Below, one piece after another: positions 33,600-43,000 of a DNA stretch of 64,000 nt; position 1 is the first letter of the stretch, and each line of letters begins with the position of its first letter. The DNA comes from Thiodiazotropha sp040506195 (GTDB lineage: Bacteria > Pseudomonadota > Gammaproteobacteria > Chromatiales > Chromatiaceae): positions 310,001-374,000 of the forward strand of contig JBEVXH010000001.1 in assembly GCA_040506195.1 (NCBI GenBank), given 5' to 3'. The notes under the pieces were generated by a model, which saw only the letters and a program-made list of their open reading frames with translations, had not been told where the DNA came from and did not search any database. The position numbers were made by a program, and so were the translations under genes.

Positions 33600-35687
33600 A
33601 TGCCTGAAGAAGCAATTGAGTTATTGGTATTAGGTAACACCACACCTGAAGTTGAGGCCTATCTAGATGCCTTGCGCAACAATGGCAACCCGGCACACGC
33701 CACTCGAATCGAACATGATGCCGATCAGCTGGGCTCAGCACTGAAAGAGAAAAGATCACTGGATCTGTTGATCTACACCATAGAAAACGAAGCGCTGGAC
33801 ACAACACAGCTATTTGCCGTCATTGGCGCTATCAATCCAATCATTCCCGTTGTCGCCGTATGCGACACGCCCGATGAAGAGCTGCAGCTGGATCTGATGC
33901 GGCAGGGCGTCACAGACCTGGTGCAACGAAAAAATCATCCGCATCTTGTGCAGGTAATTCTTCGCGAACACAAGCATCTCAGTAGCATGCGCCGCTTGCA
34001 GCGGCTGGAGCGCCAGCTTGAAGAAGCCGAGGAGCGCTGTGATACGCTTACGGAAAGCTCTAGAGATGCCATCGCTTATGTACATGAAGGTATGCATGTC
34101 ACTGCCAACCGCGCCTATTTAGAGCTGTTTGGGCTCGCCGGGGAGGATGAAATCGAGGGACTCCCCATACTGGACATGATTGCATCCGCCGAGCATCAGA
34201 CGTTTAAAAAACTGCTGCGTAAACTGAGCGCCGATAGCGACTATTCAAGTGAGGTGAAAACCACGTGCGTTCGCGACAACGGCACCGAATTCAGTGCAGA
34301 GCTCCATTTCACGCCCGCCAGTATAGATGGTGAAGCATGTACACAGGTCATCATCCGCGATCAATCGATCTCCAGGGAAGTTGAGGAAAAGCTGCGCCTG
34401 CTCAGTACCCAAGATGTACAGACGGGTCTCTACAACCGCCAATATTTCATTGGCCAACTGGACGAAGAAGCCAAACATCACTTTGATCGCGGTCAAAACC
34501 CACAGACGCTGCTTTACATCACTCTGGACAACTTTACCGAAATCCGCAGTAAAACCGGTATCAAAAAGAGCGATGCGCTGCTGCTGGAGATTGCAGGGGA
34601 GATTCGTAAAATTATCTCGAATAACGATCTTCTTGCACGATTCGGCGATCATACCTTCACCATTCTCACTGCAAAGCAGGAGTTGGCGGCTACTGAGGAA
34701 AAAGCCCGAAAAATCTGTGACACCGTAGCCTCTCATACCTTTCAGGAAAGCGACAGCGACATCAATCCAAGCTGCAGCATTGGTGTGGTTTTCTCATCCG
34801 ATGACGTACTCAGCGGCCACGATTTCATTACCCAAGCCTACCATGCCTGTGAGCACGCCCGTTCCAATGGCGGTAACGATTTCTATATCACCGACAGTCA
34901 AATTCCGGAAGACGCGCAAACTACAGCCAGTGAGGCCAATCTCAGCAACCTGATTCGCTATGCCTTCGAAAACAATCAGTTTCAATTGGCGTATCAACCC
35001 ATTGTCAGCCTACATGGCGATACCAGGGAGAACTATGCGATTACAGTCCGCCTGATTGATGAAAGCAAGGAGGAGATCCAACCCGAGCATTTTCTCAACC
35101 AGGTAAAATCACTGAACAGAATGCCGGAACTGGATCGTTGGGTCATTCGCCATGCCATCGATGAACTCGCGACACAGCGTAAACAAGGTAAAAAAATCAA
35201 TTTCCTGATCAGTGTTTCCGGCGCAACGCTGGAAGATGACACCTTGTTGCTGTTCATTTGCGATTGCCTGCGGGATTACGAAGCCAAAGGCTCCTGGGTC
35301 ACCTTTCAGTTCGATGACGATGAGGCCCGATCGCACCTGCATCAACTGCAGAAACTGGCTGAAGGATTGAAAAAGATTAAATGTAAAACCTGTTTGGGTC
35401 ATTTCGGCTTAGCGAAAAAGCCCGAAGCCATTCTCAATAGTTTCCCCCTGGATTTCATTCAATTTCACAGCTATTTCCTCTCCGATCTGTTCGAAAATCA
35501 AGACAAGCAGGATGCCTTGAATCATCTCAATGAAGTGATACAGGCACAAAATATCAAGACCATTGCCTCTGGTGTGGAGGATGCCAGCAGTCTGGCCATT
35601 CTCTGGTCGATCGGCGTCAACTATATTCGCGGTTATTTTATCCAGGAGCCTTCAGTATCCATCGATTACGATTTCCATACTGATTGA
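33600..35687 (+). CDS. FimX-like protein: REC-like, PAS, degenerate GGDEF, degenerate EAL
   Basis: 695 residues. The N-terminal receiver-like domain (about 1-125) is followed by a short coiled coil (RRLQRLERQLEEAEERC), a PAS domain (about 145-260), a GGDEF-type domain (about 265-435) and an EAL-type domain (about 445-690). The GGDEF signature is replaced by RFGDHTF and the EAL motif by YAITVRL, with catalytic acids lost. Both enzymes are thus probably dead and the protein a c-di-GMP receptor. Size and order match Pseudomonas FimX, which controls type IV pili. Pilus function here is inference; no pilus genes adjoin. Confidence 0.78.
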   Translation: MPEEAIELLVLGNTTPEVEAYLDALRNNGNPAHATRIEHDADQLGSALKEKRSLDLLIYTIENEALDTTQLFAVIGAINPIIPVVAVCDTPDEELQLDLMRQGVTDLVQRKNHPHLVQVILREHKHLSSMRRLQRLERQLEEAEERCDTLTESSRDAIAYVHEGMHVTANRAYLELFGLAGEDEIEGLPILDMIASAEHQTFKKLLRKLSADSDYSSEVKTTCVRDNGTEFSAELHFTPASIDGEACTQVIIRDQSISREVEEKLRLLSTQDVQTGLYNRQYFIGQLDEEAKHHFDRGQNPQTLLYITLDNFTEIRSKTGIKKSDALLLEIAGEIRKIISNNDLLARFGDHTFTILTAKQELAATEEKARKICDTVASHTFQESDSDINPSCSIGVVFSSDDVLSGHDFITQAYHACEHARSNGGNDFYITDSQIPEDAQTTASEANLSNLIRYAFENNQFQLAYQPIVSLHGDTRENYAITVRLIDESKEEIQPEHFLNQVKSLNRMPELDRWVIRHAIDELATQRKQGKKINFLISVSGATLEDDTLLLFICDCLRDYEAKGSWVTFQFDDDEARSHLHQLQKLAEGLKKIKCKTCLGHFGLAKKPEAILNSFPLDFIQFHSYFLSDLFENQDKQDALNHLNEVIQAQNIKTIASGVEDASSLAILWSIGVNYIRGYFIQEPSVSIDYDFHTD

Positions 35688-35822
35688 GGTCGGACCTTGC
35701 GGAATGGGGCGGGCAAAAAATCGAGAGGCACTGTTGCTCACCATGCATTACCCTCTCGTCCGCCAATATTACGTATCATGACCGAAGAAGCCGGCTAGAA
35801 ACGGAACCGACCAAGATAGCAG

Positions 35823-36344
35823 TTACCAGGGCATGAATGAGTTCCAGAATGTCATCGGCCGGGATGCATCATGAATATTGTAGTTCATCGAATGCATGTC
35901 CCGTTGGATGTTATAGGTTGCGTGAGTCATCGTCTTAATGGACTCTTCCATGGAATCCATACTTGTGAGCATCGGCTCCAGGGTTCTGACATCCTGGGCC
36001 ATCGATTCAACACTGACCGCCATGGTACGCACATTGGCCGAGAGTTGGCCGACACTGTCGGTCATGGTCATGAGATTGCTCGACATGATATTCATATTGG
36101 AGTCTACGCTCAGGGCCAGGAAATGGATATCCTTGGCGAGACTGAAGATCAGATAGAATCCATATGCCGCCAGTAATATAAATGCGAAAAGAGAAGGATA
36201 GACAATCAGTTCCCAGCGACGTGCGCTGGTTTCGAACGCCATTGACAGGCGATCCATCGAGTCCTGTGTGTCTTTGCTGTCTGCCTCAGCACCCCTATCA
36301 TCTATCTGATCACTCAGGGGTTTCTTGTCGTCTTTTTCAAACAT
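35823..36344 (-). CDS. Met-rich coiled-coil membrane protein, family member 1
   Basis: About 173 residues from MFEKDDKKPLSD. One membrane helix (YPSLFAFILLAAYGFYLIFS, about 50-70), then a long, very Met/Ser/Asp-rich helical segment (SNLMTMTDSVGQLSANVRTM, MAVSVESMAQDV...) ending in FWNSFMPW at the C-terminus. The paralogue at 52086-52652 has the same start (MFEKD), membrane helix position and end (FMNSFTPW). Third gene of a minus-strand group after ParA-like and DUF302 genes, though a terminator at 36473-36502 separates them. Function unknown. Confidence 0.75.
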   Translation of the reverse strand: MFEKDDKKPLSDQIDDRGAEADSKDTQDSMDRLSMAFETSARRWELIVYPSLFAFILLAAYGFYLIFSLAKDIHFLALSVDSNMNIMSSNLMTMTDSVGQLSANVRTMAVSVESMAQDVRTLEPMLTSMDSMEESIKTMTHATYNIQRDMHSMNYNIHDASRPMTFWNSFMPW

Positions 36345-36472
36345 ACTATCTCGACCTAATACTAATTCTATGATCCTGGTCATAACGAATAGTAGCATAG
36401 CAATCGTTTATCACAATCAAAGTGTGTTGATACGCTAATAGAAACGAAGCCATATCAGCACCAGGCAAACAT

Positions 36473-36502
36473 AAAAAAACCGGGCATTGGCCCGGTTTTT
36501 TA
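36473..36502. terminator. Bidirectional rho-independent terminator
   Basis: CCGGGC-ATTG-GCCCGG (36480-36495) flanked by A and T runs of six or more. It closes the ParA-DUF302 transcript on the minus strand and separates it from the coiled-coil gene. Confidence 0.85.
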
Positions 36503-36548
36503 ATTTTCATTACAATTAATTAGCCTATTACCATAATTTTATTATGGT

Positions 36549-37127
36549 TTAGAACTCTCCCGTCGCACCCCGATTCATGATGTCCAGGATATAATCCTTG
36601 ACCAGTAAGGCCTCCTCCTTGAGATCAGGTGGCAGAGGCTTCCCACCATGGATCATCATGTCCATGTTCAATGCAGTCAGCCAGAGTTTTCCCTGTTGAT
36701 CCTCGATCAAGGTGATTCTGCATGGCAGATAAGCCGAATAGGCGTCGGAATAATCGAGCATATTGGCCGCAATCAGTGAATTACAGAACAGATAGATCTT
36801 CACGAAGCGGTATTTCTCACCACTCTTTGCCTCAATATCCTTGTACAGTGGAAGCTCACCTACATTCGACATATTGTGCTCGTTGGCAACAAATTTCATG
36901 GTCTCTTCCACATCCTCCCAGGTGAGATCTTCCGCCACAGGAATCTTCCAGATGCTTGCTTCAGCCACATTCTTGGTAGACATGGTAGCCTGTGCAAATT
37001 CCATGAACATCTTACCCGCTTCAGGGTCGAATTCTTGAAACTCCTTGTTATACTTCACATAGATGGCGGCCGCGCCCATGACCACCAAAAGCCCAATCAG
37101 GGCGAACAGATTTTTTATCATCCCCAT
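36549..37127 (-). CDS. DUF302-type exported/membrane-anchored protein
   Basis: About 192 residues. N-terminal membrane anchor (IKNLFALIGLLVVMGAAAIY), then a soluble domain whose C-terminal part FCNSLIAANMLDYSDAYSAY, PCRITLIEDQQGKLWL and MDMMIHGG is typical of DUF302. Family function is unsettled; DUF302 proteins are abundant in sulfur oxidisers. The ATG at 37127 (GGAG upstream) is preferred to the TTG at 37139. It follows the ParA-like gene by 69 nt and is closed by a terminator. Confidence 0.8.
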   Translation of the reverse strand: MGMIKNLFALIGLLVVMGAAAIYVKYNKEFQEFDPEAGKMFMEFAQATMSTKNVAEASIWKIPVAEDLTWEDVEETMKFVANEHNMSNVGELPLYKDIEAKSGEKYRFVKIYLFCNSLIAANMLDYSDAYSAYLPCRITLIEDQQGKLWLTALNMDMMIHGGKPLPPDLKEEALLVKDYILDIMNRGATGEF

Positions 37128-37195
37128 CTCTCTCTCCAACGAACAACCAATAACATAGTTTTGAGAATCCCAAACGACACAGCGCTGATGCCCAC

Positions 37196-37831
37196 TTATT
37201 GGCTGATGTACTTGGGATACAACGCCGCTGTCAGCGCATAGAACTCTTTACTGCCTTTTCCTCTCGGGTCCAGTTCATATACAGCCAGTCCCTCACTGAA
37301 AGATCTGCGAAAAACCGTTCTTTGACAGAGGCGGTTTTTTATAAAATCCACATCCGACAGAGATACCAGGGCAGCAGCAGCTTCATCGGATTCCCTGATC
37401 GCATGGTGGGTATCGGCCCGGTTGATGAATGCCAACAAATCAGGACGATCACCATCCACAGCCTCATCGAGAAAATTGATAAACCGCTGAGTAGACCAGA
37501 TATCGGCCTGGGAAGGGGGTACTGGAATCACTACCCGATCAGCCAGTGCCAATGCCAATTTCATCGAATCGATATCGGAAGTACCGACATCTATCAGTAC
37601 TTCATCATAACCCGCGAGTTTCTTTCTGGACAATGCTGATGCATTCTTAATATTCAGATAAGGTTCATATCCCTCCTCTGTCCGAACCTCGGATACATCA
37701 CTCAAGGTCGCCTGCGGATCGGCGTCTATGACCAGAACTTCAGCCTCTGCCATTTCCAACCAGACAGCCAGATTGAAGGTCACCGTGCTTTTACCGGACC
37801 CCCCTTTCAGACTACCGATTACTGTAATCAT
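37196..37831 (-). CDS. ParA/MinD-like P-loop ATPase (orphan)
   Basis: 211 residues with the deviant Walker A motif SLKGGSGKSTVTFNLA (residues about 6-20), IDADPQATLSDV (Walker A') and the DVGTSD Walker B region. It belongs to the short ParA class that partitions plasmids or positions protein complexes on the nucleoid. No parB or parS lies nearby, so it is an orphan; cargo may be encoded by neighbouring genes (DUF302, coiled-coil) but that is inference. Confidence 0.85.
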   Translation of the reverse strand: MITVIGSLKGGSGKSTVTFNLAVWLEMAEAEVLVIDADPQATLSDVSEVRTEEGYEPYLNIKNASALSRKKLAGYDEVLIDVGTSDIDSMKLALALADRVVIPVPPSQADIWSTQRFINFLDEAVDGDRPDLLAFINRADTHHAIRESDEAAAALVSLSDVDFIKNRLCQRTVFRRSFSEGLAVYELDPRGKGSKEFYALTAALYPKYISQ

Positions 37832-37926
37832 ACACTCCCCTTTATTATATTTTCGGTCAAGTTTGCGCGCTTTACGCGGGAATATACAGAGTGCTTTTGT
37901 TATCTATCGTCAGCCTCTCTACAACC

Positions 37927-39138
37927 TCAGTCCACCGGAAAATATTGCGAAACCCTCGGCCACTCCCGCTGCCCGGCCAACTTATACCACGCCCCTTCGC
38001 CGTCGCCCCGTCCATCATACCAGTTGACACCGTATCGGTTCGGCGCATCGGGCCGCCGCATCGGCTGCGGCATTCCAGGATAGGACGTTGCCATTTGAGG
38101 TTGCCATTCCCCCCTCATAGTATCGTAATTGGCCCAACCGGGCCGCCTCCATTGATAGTTTGCTGCAGGATATGATCCGGCGGCATACCTATTCGGCATA
38201 CCGCGATAGCGATACCTATCCCATCCCGATCGCTTTAGTGGACGGAAACGATGCCCTGTGAAGGGACTGTGCCCTGTATATCGAGGGGCGGTATAGCCGC
38301 GGGGAACCGGATATCCGACACGATCTCCCCGCCAACGGTATCTGTCGTTCGATTGAGCCGCCGAATACTGATTGTACCTGCCAAGGTATCGATATGGATC
38401 ATAGGGTGATGATGCCGAACCCGGCATAGGCATCCAGGGCCGATCATAACCATAGCGCATCGGATCCCAGGGATTGGGTCCATAATCCTGCATACCCGGT
38501 ACTGCGGACCTTCGTTGTCTCTGCCGGTCGGTGTGGTTTCTGTGTTGCTGAACTTTGAGCGGGCGATAGACGTAATGGTTGGGTATTTCAAGCTGCGCTG
38601 GCCTATAGGTCCACCTCGGCGCAGCCACTCCCTGCCGCTCCTGTTCCATGGGTCTGAATCTATACTGACTGTTGGGTCCATACTTCAGGTGCCCTGCACG
38701 GGCGGATTGAGCCGCGGGTCGCCAATTGAATTGCCTGGGAACAACCGCTCCCTGTGCTCCCTGGTAGCCGGGAGTATGTATATTCGTCGGCATTGCATAT
38801 GCCCCTTTATCGGGCATGTTAATAGGTGCAGTACTAGTATTCGGCATCGTGGAAACGAGGTTCTTGTGATGACCGGCGCGCCCCTTCCAGGACCTGATGT
38901 TATAGGATTGCGGCCTATGCAGAGAGTAATCGTTACCACGTGCCCAAGCAGCAGGCCATACATTTTGTCCCGGCTGAGGGGAGAAGTCGTTCCAGTTTAC
39001 ATTCGGCCGGTTCTGATTCTGGAATGGCCGCCATTTACCGGCACCAGGATAGGAGGCACCCTCCACTGCAGAGGTCGACGGCATCAGCATCACGGAGAAT
39101 ATCCCTGTAATCAGTAGCGCATACGTCTTATTTCTCAT
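37927..39138 (-). CDS. Exported Tyr/Arg/Pro-rich repeat protein, large
   Basis: About 403 residues. Signal peptide (LLITGIFSVMLMPSTSAV), then a low-complexity chain built on aromatic-x-aromatic-Arg-Pro units: KWRPFQ, FNWRPA, YRFRPM, WTYRPA, YVYRPL, YRWRGD, HRFRPL, YQWRRP. Very basic and Tyr-rich; few hydrophobic aliphatic residues. ATG 39138 has AGG upstream; TTG 39156 is unlikely. The paralogue-like gene 39270-39896 upstream shares the unit. I do not know the family; a structural or globule-coating protein would fit, without proof. Confidence 0.7.
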   Translation of the reverse strand: MRNKTYALLITGIFSVMLMPSTSAVEGASYPGAGKWRPFQNQNRPNVNWNDFSPQPGQNVWPAAWARGNDYSLHRPQSYNIRSWKGRAGHHKNLVSTMPNTSTAPINMPDKGAYAMPTNIHTPGYQGAQGAVVPRQFNWRPAAQSARAGHLKYGPNSQYRFRPMEQERQGVAAPRWTYRPAQLEIPNHYVYRPLKVQQHRNHTDRQRQRRSAVPGMQDYGPNPWDPMRYGYDRPWMPMPGSASSPYDPYRYLGRYNQYSAAQSNDRYRWRGDRVGYPVPRGYTAPRYTGHSPFTGHRFRPLKRSGWDRYRYRGMPNRYAAGSYPAANYQWRRPGWANYDTMRGEWQPQMATSYPGMPQPMRRPDAPNRYGVNWYDGRGDGEGAWYKLAGQREWPRVSQYFPVD

Positions 39139-39269
39139 CTTGATTACCTGTTTCAATTTACAACACAGTTTAGCGGTAAACAGGTCTGTACAAAACCACC
39201 ACTGCGCTGTTTTTGCATGAAGTCGATTGGAATCAGTAGATGCAGCGCAACGATAGTCACCGGTAACCC

Positions 39270-39896
39270 CTATTCAGGACGGAACATCGGCGTTTGATAG
39301 GCTTCGGTAAATGCCGGATTGTAGGGGAATGGTTGGAAAAGCCCCCGATTCCCACCATGCTTTTTCTCCAGCCTTTTATCAGGACGAAACTTATAGGCCC
39401 CCTGTCGCCGAATTTCCGGTTGGCCGTGACTATAACCACCGGATGACTGAATCGACCGGTTTTCACTTCGATCCGGCTGCCAGGCTTGATTGTAGATTTC
39501 ATTCCTGCGTTTAATGCGGAGTTGCTCGTCTGGGTTCAGTTCACGGAACCTAAATCCATCCATGTGAGGGGTGATGGTATGCCTCTCTTCTACCGGCCTA
39601 TAGACGCCACGGGGAAGACCTGGCGGTGCCTCGGCATAGTCGATAATCGATGACGGATAGAGAATCGACTGGTTTGGGCGCCGGGCGCTATCGGGTTCGG
39701 CAGATGATTCAATTAGCGTCTCTTCTTCATTCAAGGGACGCCAGCGATAGCGATCTTGCTGCAAGCCGGATCTGCTTTGAGTCTGGCCACGGAACTGATA
39801 ATCGGCATAGGGCTCCCTTGCCAGGACATCACCAAGACTAACCAGACACAAGAGAGAGACTAACCAGAGCAATGCATCAATACGCAAAACTACCAC
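39270..39896 (-). CDS. Exported Tyr/Arg/Pro-rich repeat protein, small
   Basis: 208 residues. Signal peptide (LLWLVSLLCLVSLGDVLA), then units YQFRGQ, YRWRPL, GVYRPV, FRFREL, YKFRPD, MFRPE, related to the larger protein at 37927-39138. More acidic and Gln/Asn-rich between units. GTG 39896 is the first start; TTG 39884 with GGAG at a better distance is an alternative. Likely transcribed with the larger gene (131 nt apart, same strand). Confidence 0.68.
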   Translation of the reverse strand: MVVLRIDALLWLVSLLCLVSLGDVLAREPYADYQFRGQTQSRSGLQQDRYRWRPLNEEETLIESSAEPDSARRPNQSILYPSSIIDYAEAPPGLPRGVYRPVEERHTITPHMDGFRFRELNPDEQLRIKRRNEIYNQAWQPDRSENRSIQSSGGYSHGQPEIRRQGAYKFRPDKRLEKKHGGNRGLFQPFPYNPAFTEAYQTPMFRPE

Positions 39897-40061
39897 TCCA
39901 TTTTGCCAAAACGAGTATAGACCATACCGATAGAGGCAGGACCTGGTAGAATGGTGATCGACCGACTAACGCCCGGGTTTGGCCTCACCAACCCGGCGCC
40001 ATAACAAGTAGTGTGCAGCTGCTTTGGGCCTGTTTGTAGCAATAGTTTGACGAGCCAAATA

Positions 40062-43000
40062 CTACTTCAGCCTTATCCCTCTTCTCGCGGCCCTTTTGCG
40101 TATCGGAAATTCCGTCACATTTGAAGCCGGCTTGGGAGTCGTCTTTGTTTGCGGGGTAACGGATCCCGGTGACCCATTACCCTTGGTCTTGGCCGATGCC
40201 GATCTCTTTTTTGCCGCCTGTTTTTTCAGGGTCGAAGGGCGCTTTCTCTGCTTTGGATTGCCGGTTGCCTGTTTCCTGGAATCGCCTTTCGTCCTGCTCT
40301 TCCCTTTCTCAGCGGGCTTGACCTGCTTTTTCTTGACTCTCTTTTTCTGTTTCGCAACGGCATCAACTTTTGTGGCCTGTTCTCTTTGTTTGAGGCCTTC
40401 TGCTGACTGATCCCCAGGCGTATCCACCGAAACATTAGATGAGGCCGCCACTTTTTCTTTCGGGCGCTGACTGGTTTTGTCAGTGGTCGTCGCAGGTGCG
40501 GCGGCAACCGGAACTTCTTCGCTGCCAGATGATGAAGGCCCTGTCTGGGGTGTCGTTTCGCCACCACTGCCTGAGCCGCCAGCCGTACCGCCTCCCTTTT
40601 TTACATCCGGTTGGGCATCCGGCAGCTGTGGGGCCTCGGCTTTCCGAAACAGTCCTTTGAACATTTGCCCGATCACCAGGAATATCGCCCTGATCAGATA
40701 GAACAGCATAGTGACGACAGCGATGACTTTTTGCCAAATCCTGATAGGCAGGGAGTCTTTTTTCACAGCCTCGGATCTGGCCTCGGGAGAGGCCTGCGTT
40801 TGGGCAACCGCAGGTATTGCCTCGGCTGGTTTCTTTTCACTATCCTCATCAAGACTGCTTCCAGCCGGTGCGGTAGCGGCGGCCACTTCAATAATATCTT
40901 TGCTGGCGGCGATACATCCCAAAGGTATCACAATCAATGTCAACACTGTGGAGACCAGCACACCGGATGCCAAGGATATGGCCATGCCCTGGAAAATCGG
41001 ATCGAAAAAAATCACCGATGAACCACACACCAGTGCGAATGCTGTAATCATGATCGGACGGGTCCGTGTCTTACAGGCCATGATCACGGAGTCGACCACG
41101 GAGGTGCCCTGCTGAACCTGATGGATGGAGAAATCGACCAGCAGAATCGAATTACGCACAATGATACCCGCCAGGGCGATCCAGCCGATCATCGAAGTGG
41201 CGGTAAATTCCCCCCCCCAGCCGACCTGGAAAAAGATGAAATGGGCGGGAATGATCCCCAACAAGGTCAAAGGAATAGGGGCCATGATCAGTGCCGGTAT
41301 ACGGAAGTTGCCGAACTCCCATACGACCAGGATATAGATCAAAACCAGAGCGACCGCAAACGCCGCGCCCATATCGCGGAAGGTTTCAAAGGTCACCGTC
41401 CATTCACCGGCCCATTCAATGCCGGTCTGGGAGTCGTTATCGGGCGGGCCGAGCCAGTCGGGCTTGATGGCAACGCCGTCAGGCGCCTTGTACTCATTTT
41501 CGGCAAGTAGATCCTGTACCTGCAGCATGCCGTATACGGGAGCCGCCAGCTTGCCGCCCACTTCCGCCACTACATACTCCACATCACGCAGATCCTTGTG
41601 GTAGATAATCGGATCCTCGAGCACCTGCTCGAAACGGCCCAGTTCACGCAAGGGTACGGTGATACCGCTGCTGGACTGAATTGGCAGATCGCCCAGACGG
41701 GTGATTTCCGATCGCTCGGCCAGGGGCACCTGCATCATGATATTGATCGGTTCATGACCGGCGCGCTGCTTGACATCGCCCAAGGGTGAGCCGCCAAGGG
41801 CCATCCCCAGATTGCGGTTGATGGTATCGACAGAGATACCCCGCCGCACCGACTTTTCGGTGTCAACGGTAAAACGCCAGTACTGATAGGGATCGCGCAT
41901 GTAGTTGTCCACATCACGCAGGCTCTCTGTCTGCTCGAACATATCGGTCAGATCATTCGTCACCTGACGCCTGACCTCCGGGCTCGGCCCATGCACTTCG
42001 GCAACGACAGACTGCAGCACCGGGGGGCCCGGAGGCATCTCCACCACTGCAATCTTGGCACCCGTACCCTCGATGAGCTTACCCAGCATCTCCCGTGTCT
42101 GGACCGCGATTTCGTGGCTGGTGCGGTCACGGTCGGTCTTGTCCAGCAGCTGCACCTGCACTTCCGCCTGCCAGGGATCCGAGCGCAGATAGTAGTGGCG
42201 GACCATACCATTGAAATCGAAGGGACGGGCCGTACCCGCGTAGACCTGAACCGCTGTAACCTCCGGCATGACACGGACCTTCTCCGCCATGCGATGGGCC
42301 AGGTTGGCCGTCACCGGCAGGGCGGTCCCCTCCGGCATATCCACCACCACGGAAAACTCCGGTTTGTTGTCCAGCGGCAGCATCTTCACCGCCACCCACT
42401 TGAAATAGAAGAATGAACAGGTGACGAGGAAGGTGCCCCACATGATCAGCTTGAACAGCCGTGCCTTGCGAGGCGACTCGATCATCGGCATCAGGATGCG
42501 TTTGAACAATCCCTCCAGCCACTCCGACTCCTTGTGTTCCCGCGCACCGGCCACTTCCAGGTAACGCATGCTGGGCCTCAACCAGTGGGAGACGGTCAGA
42601 TAAGGAGTGAATACAAATGCGGCAAACAGGGAGATCAGCATTGCCACCGAGCCAAGGGCCGGGATCGGTTCCATGTAGGGCCCCATCATGCCGCTGACAA
42701 ACCCCATGGGTAGCAGCGCCGCGATGACGGTGAAGGTGGCCAGTATGGTAGGATTACCCACCTCCCTGACAGCATCCACGGCGGTAACCACATCGGTGGA
42801 TTTCTCTTCCAGCCAGCGCCGATAGATATTTTCCACCACCACGATGGCGTCATCCACCAGGATACCGATGGAGAAGATCAATGCGAACAGGCTGACGCGA
42901 TCGATGGTGTATCCCATCACCCAGGCGCTGAATATGGTCATCAGCAATACCACCGGGATAACCAGCACCACGACAATGGCCGGCCTGAATGCGCGGAAGG

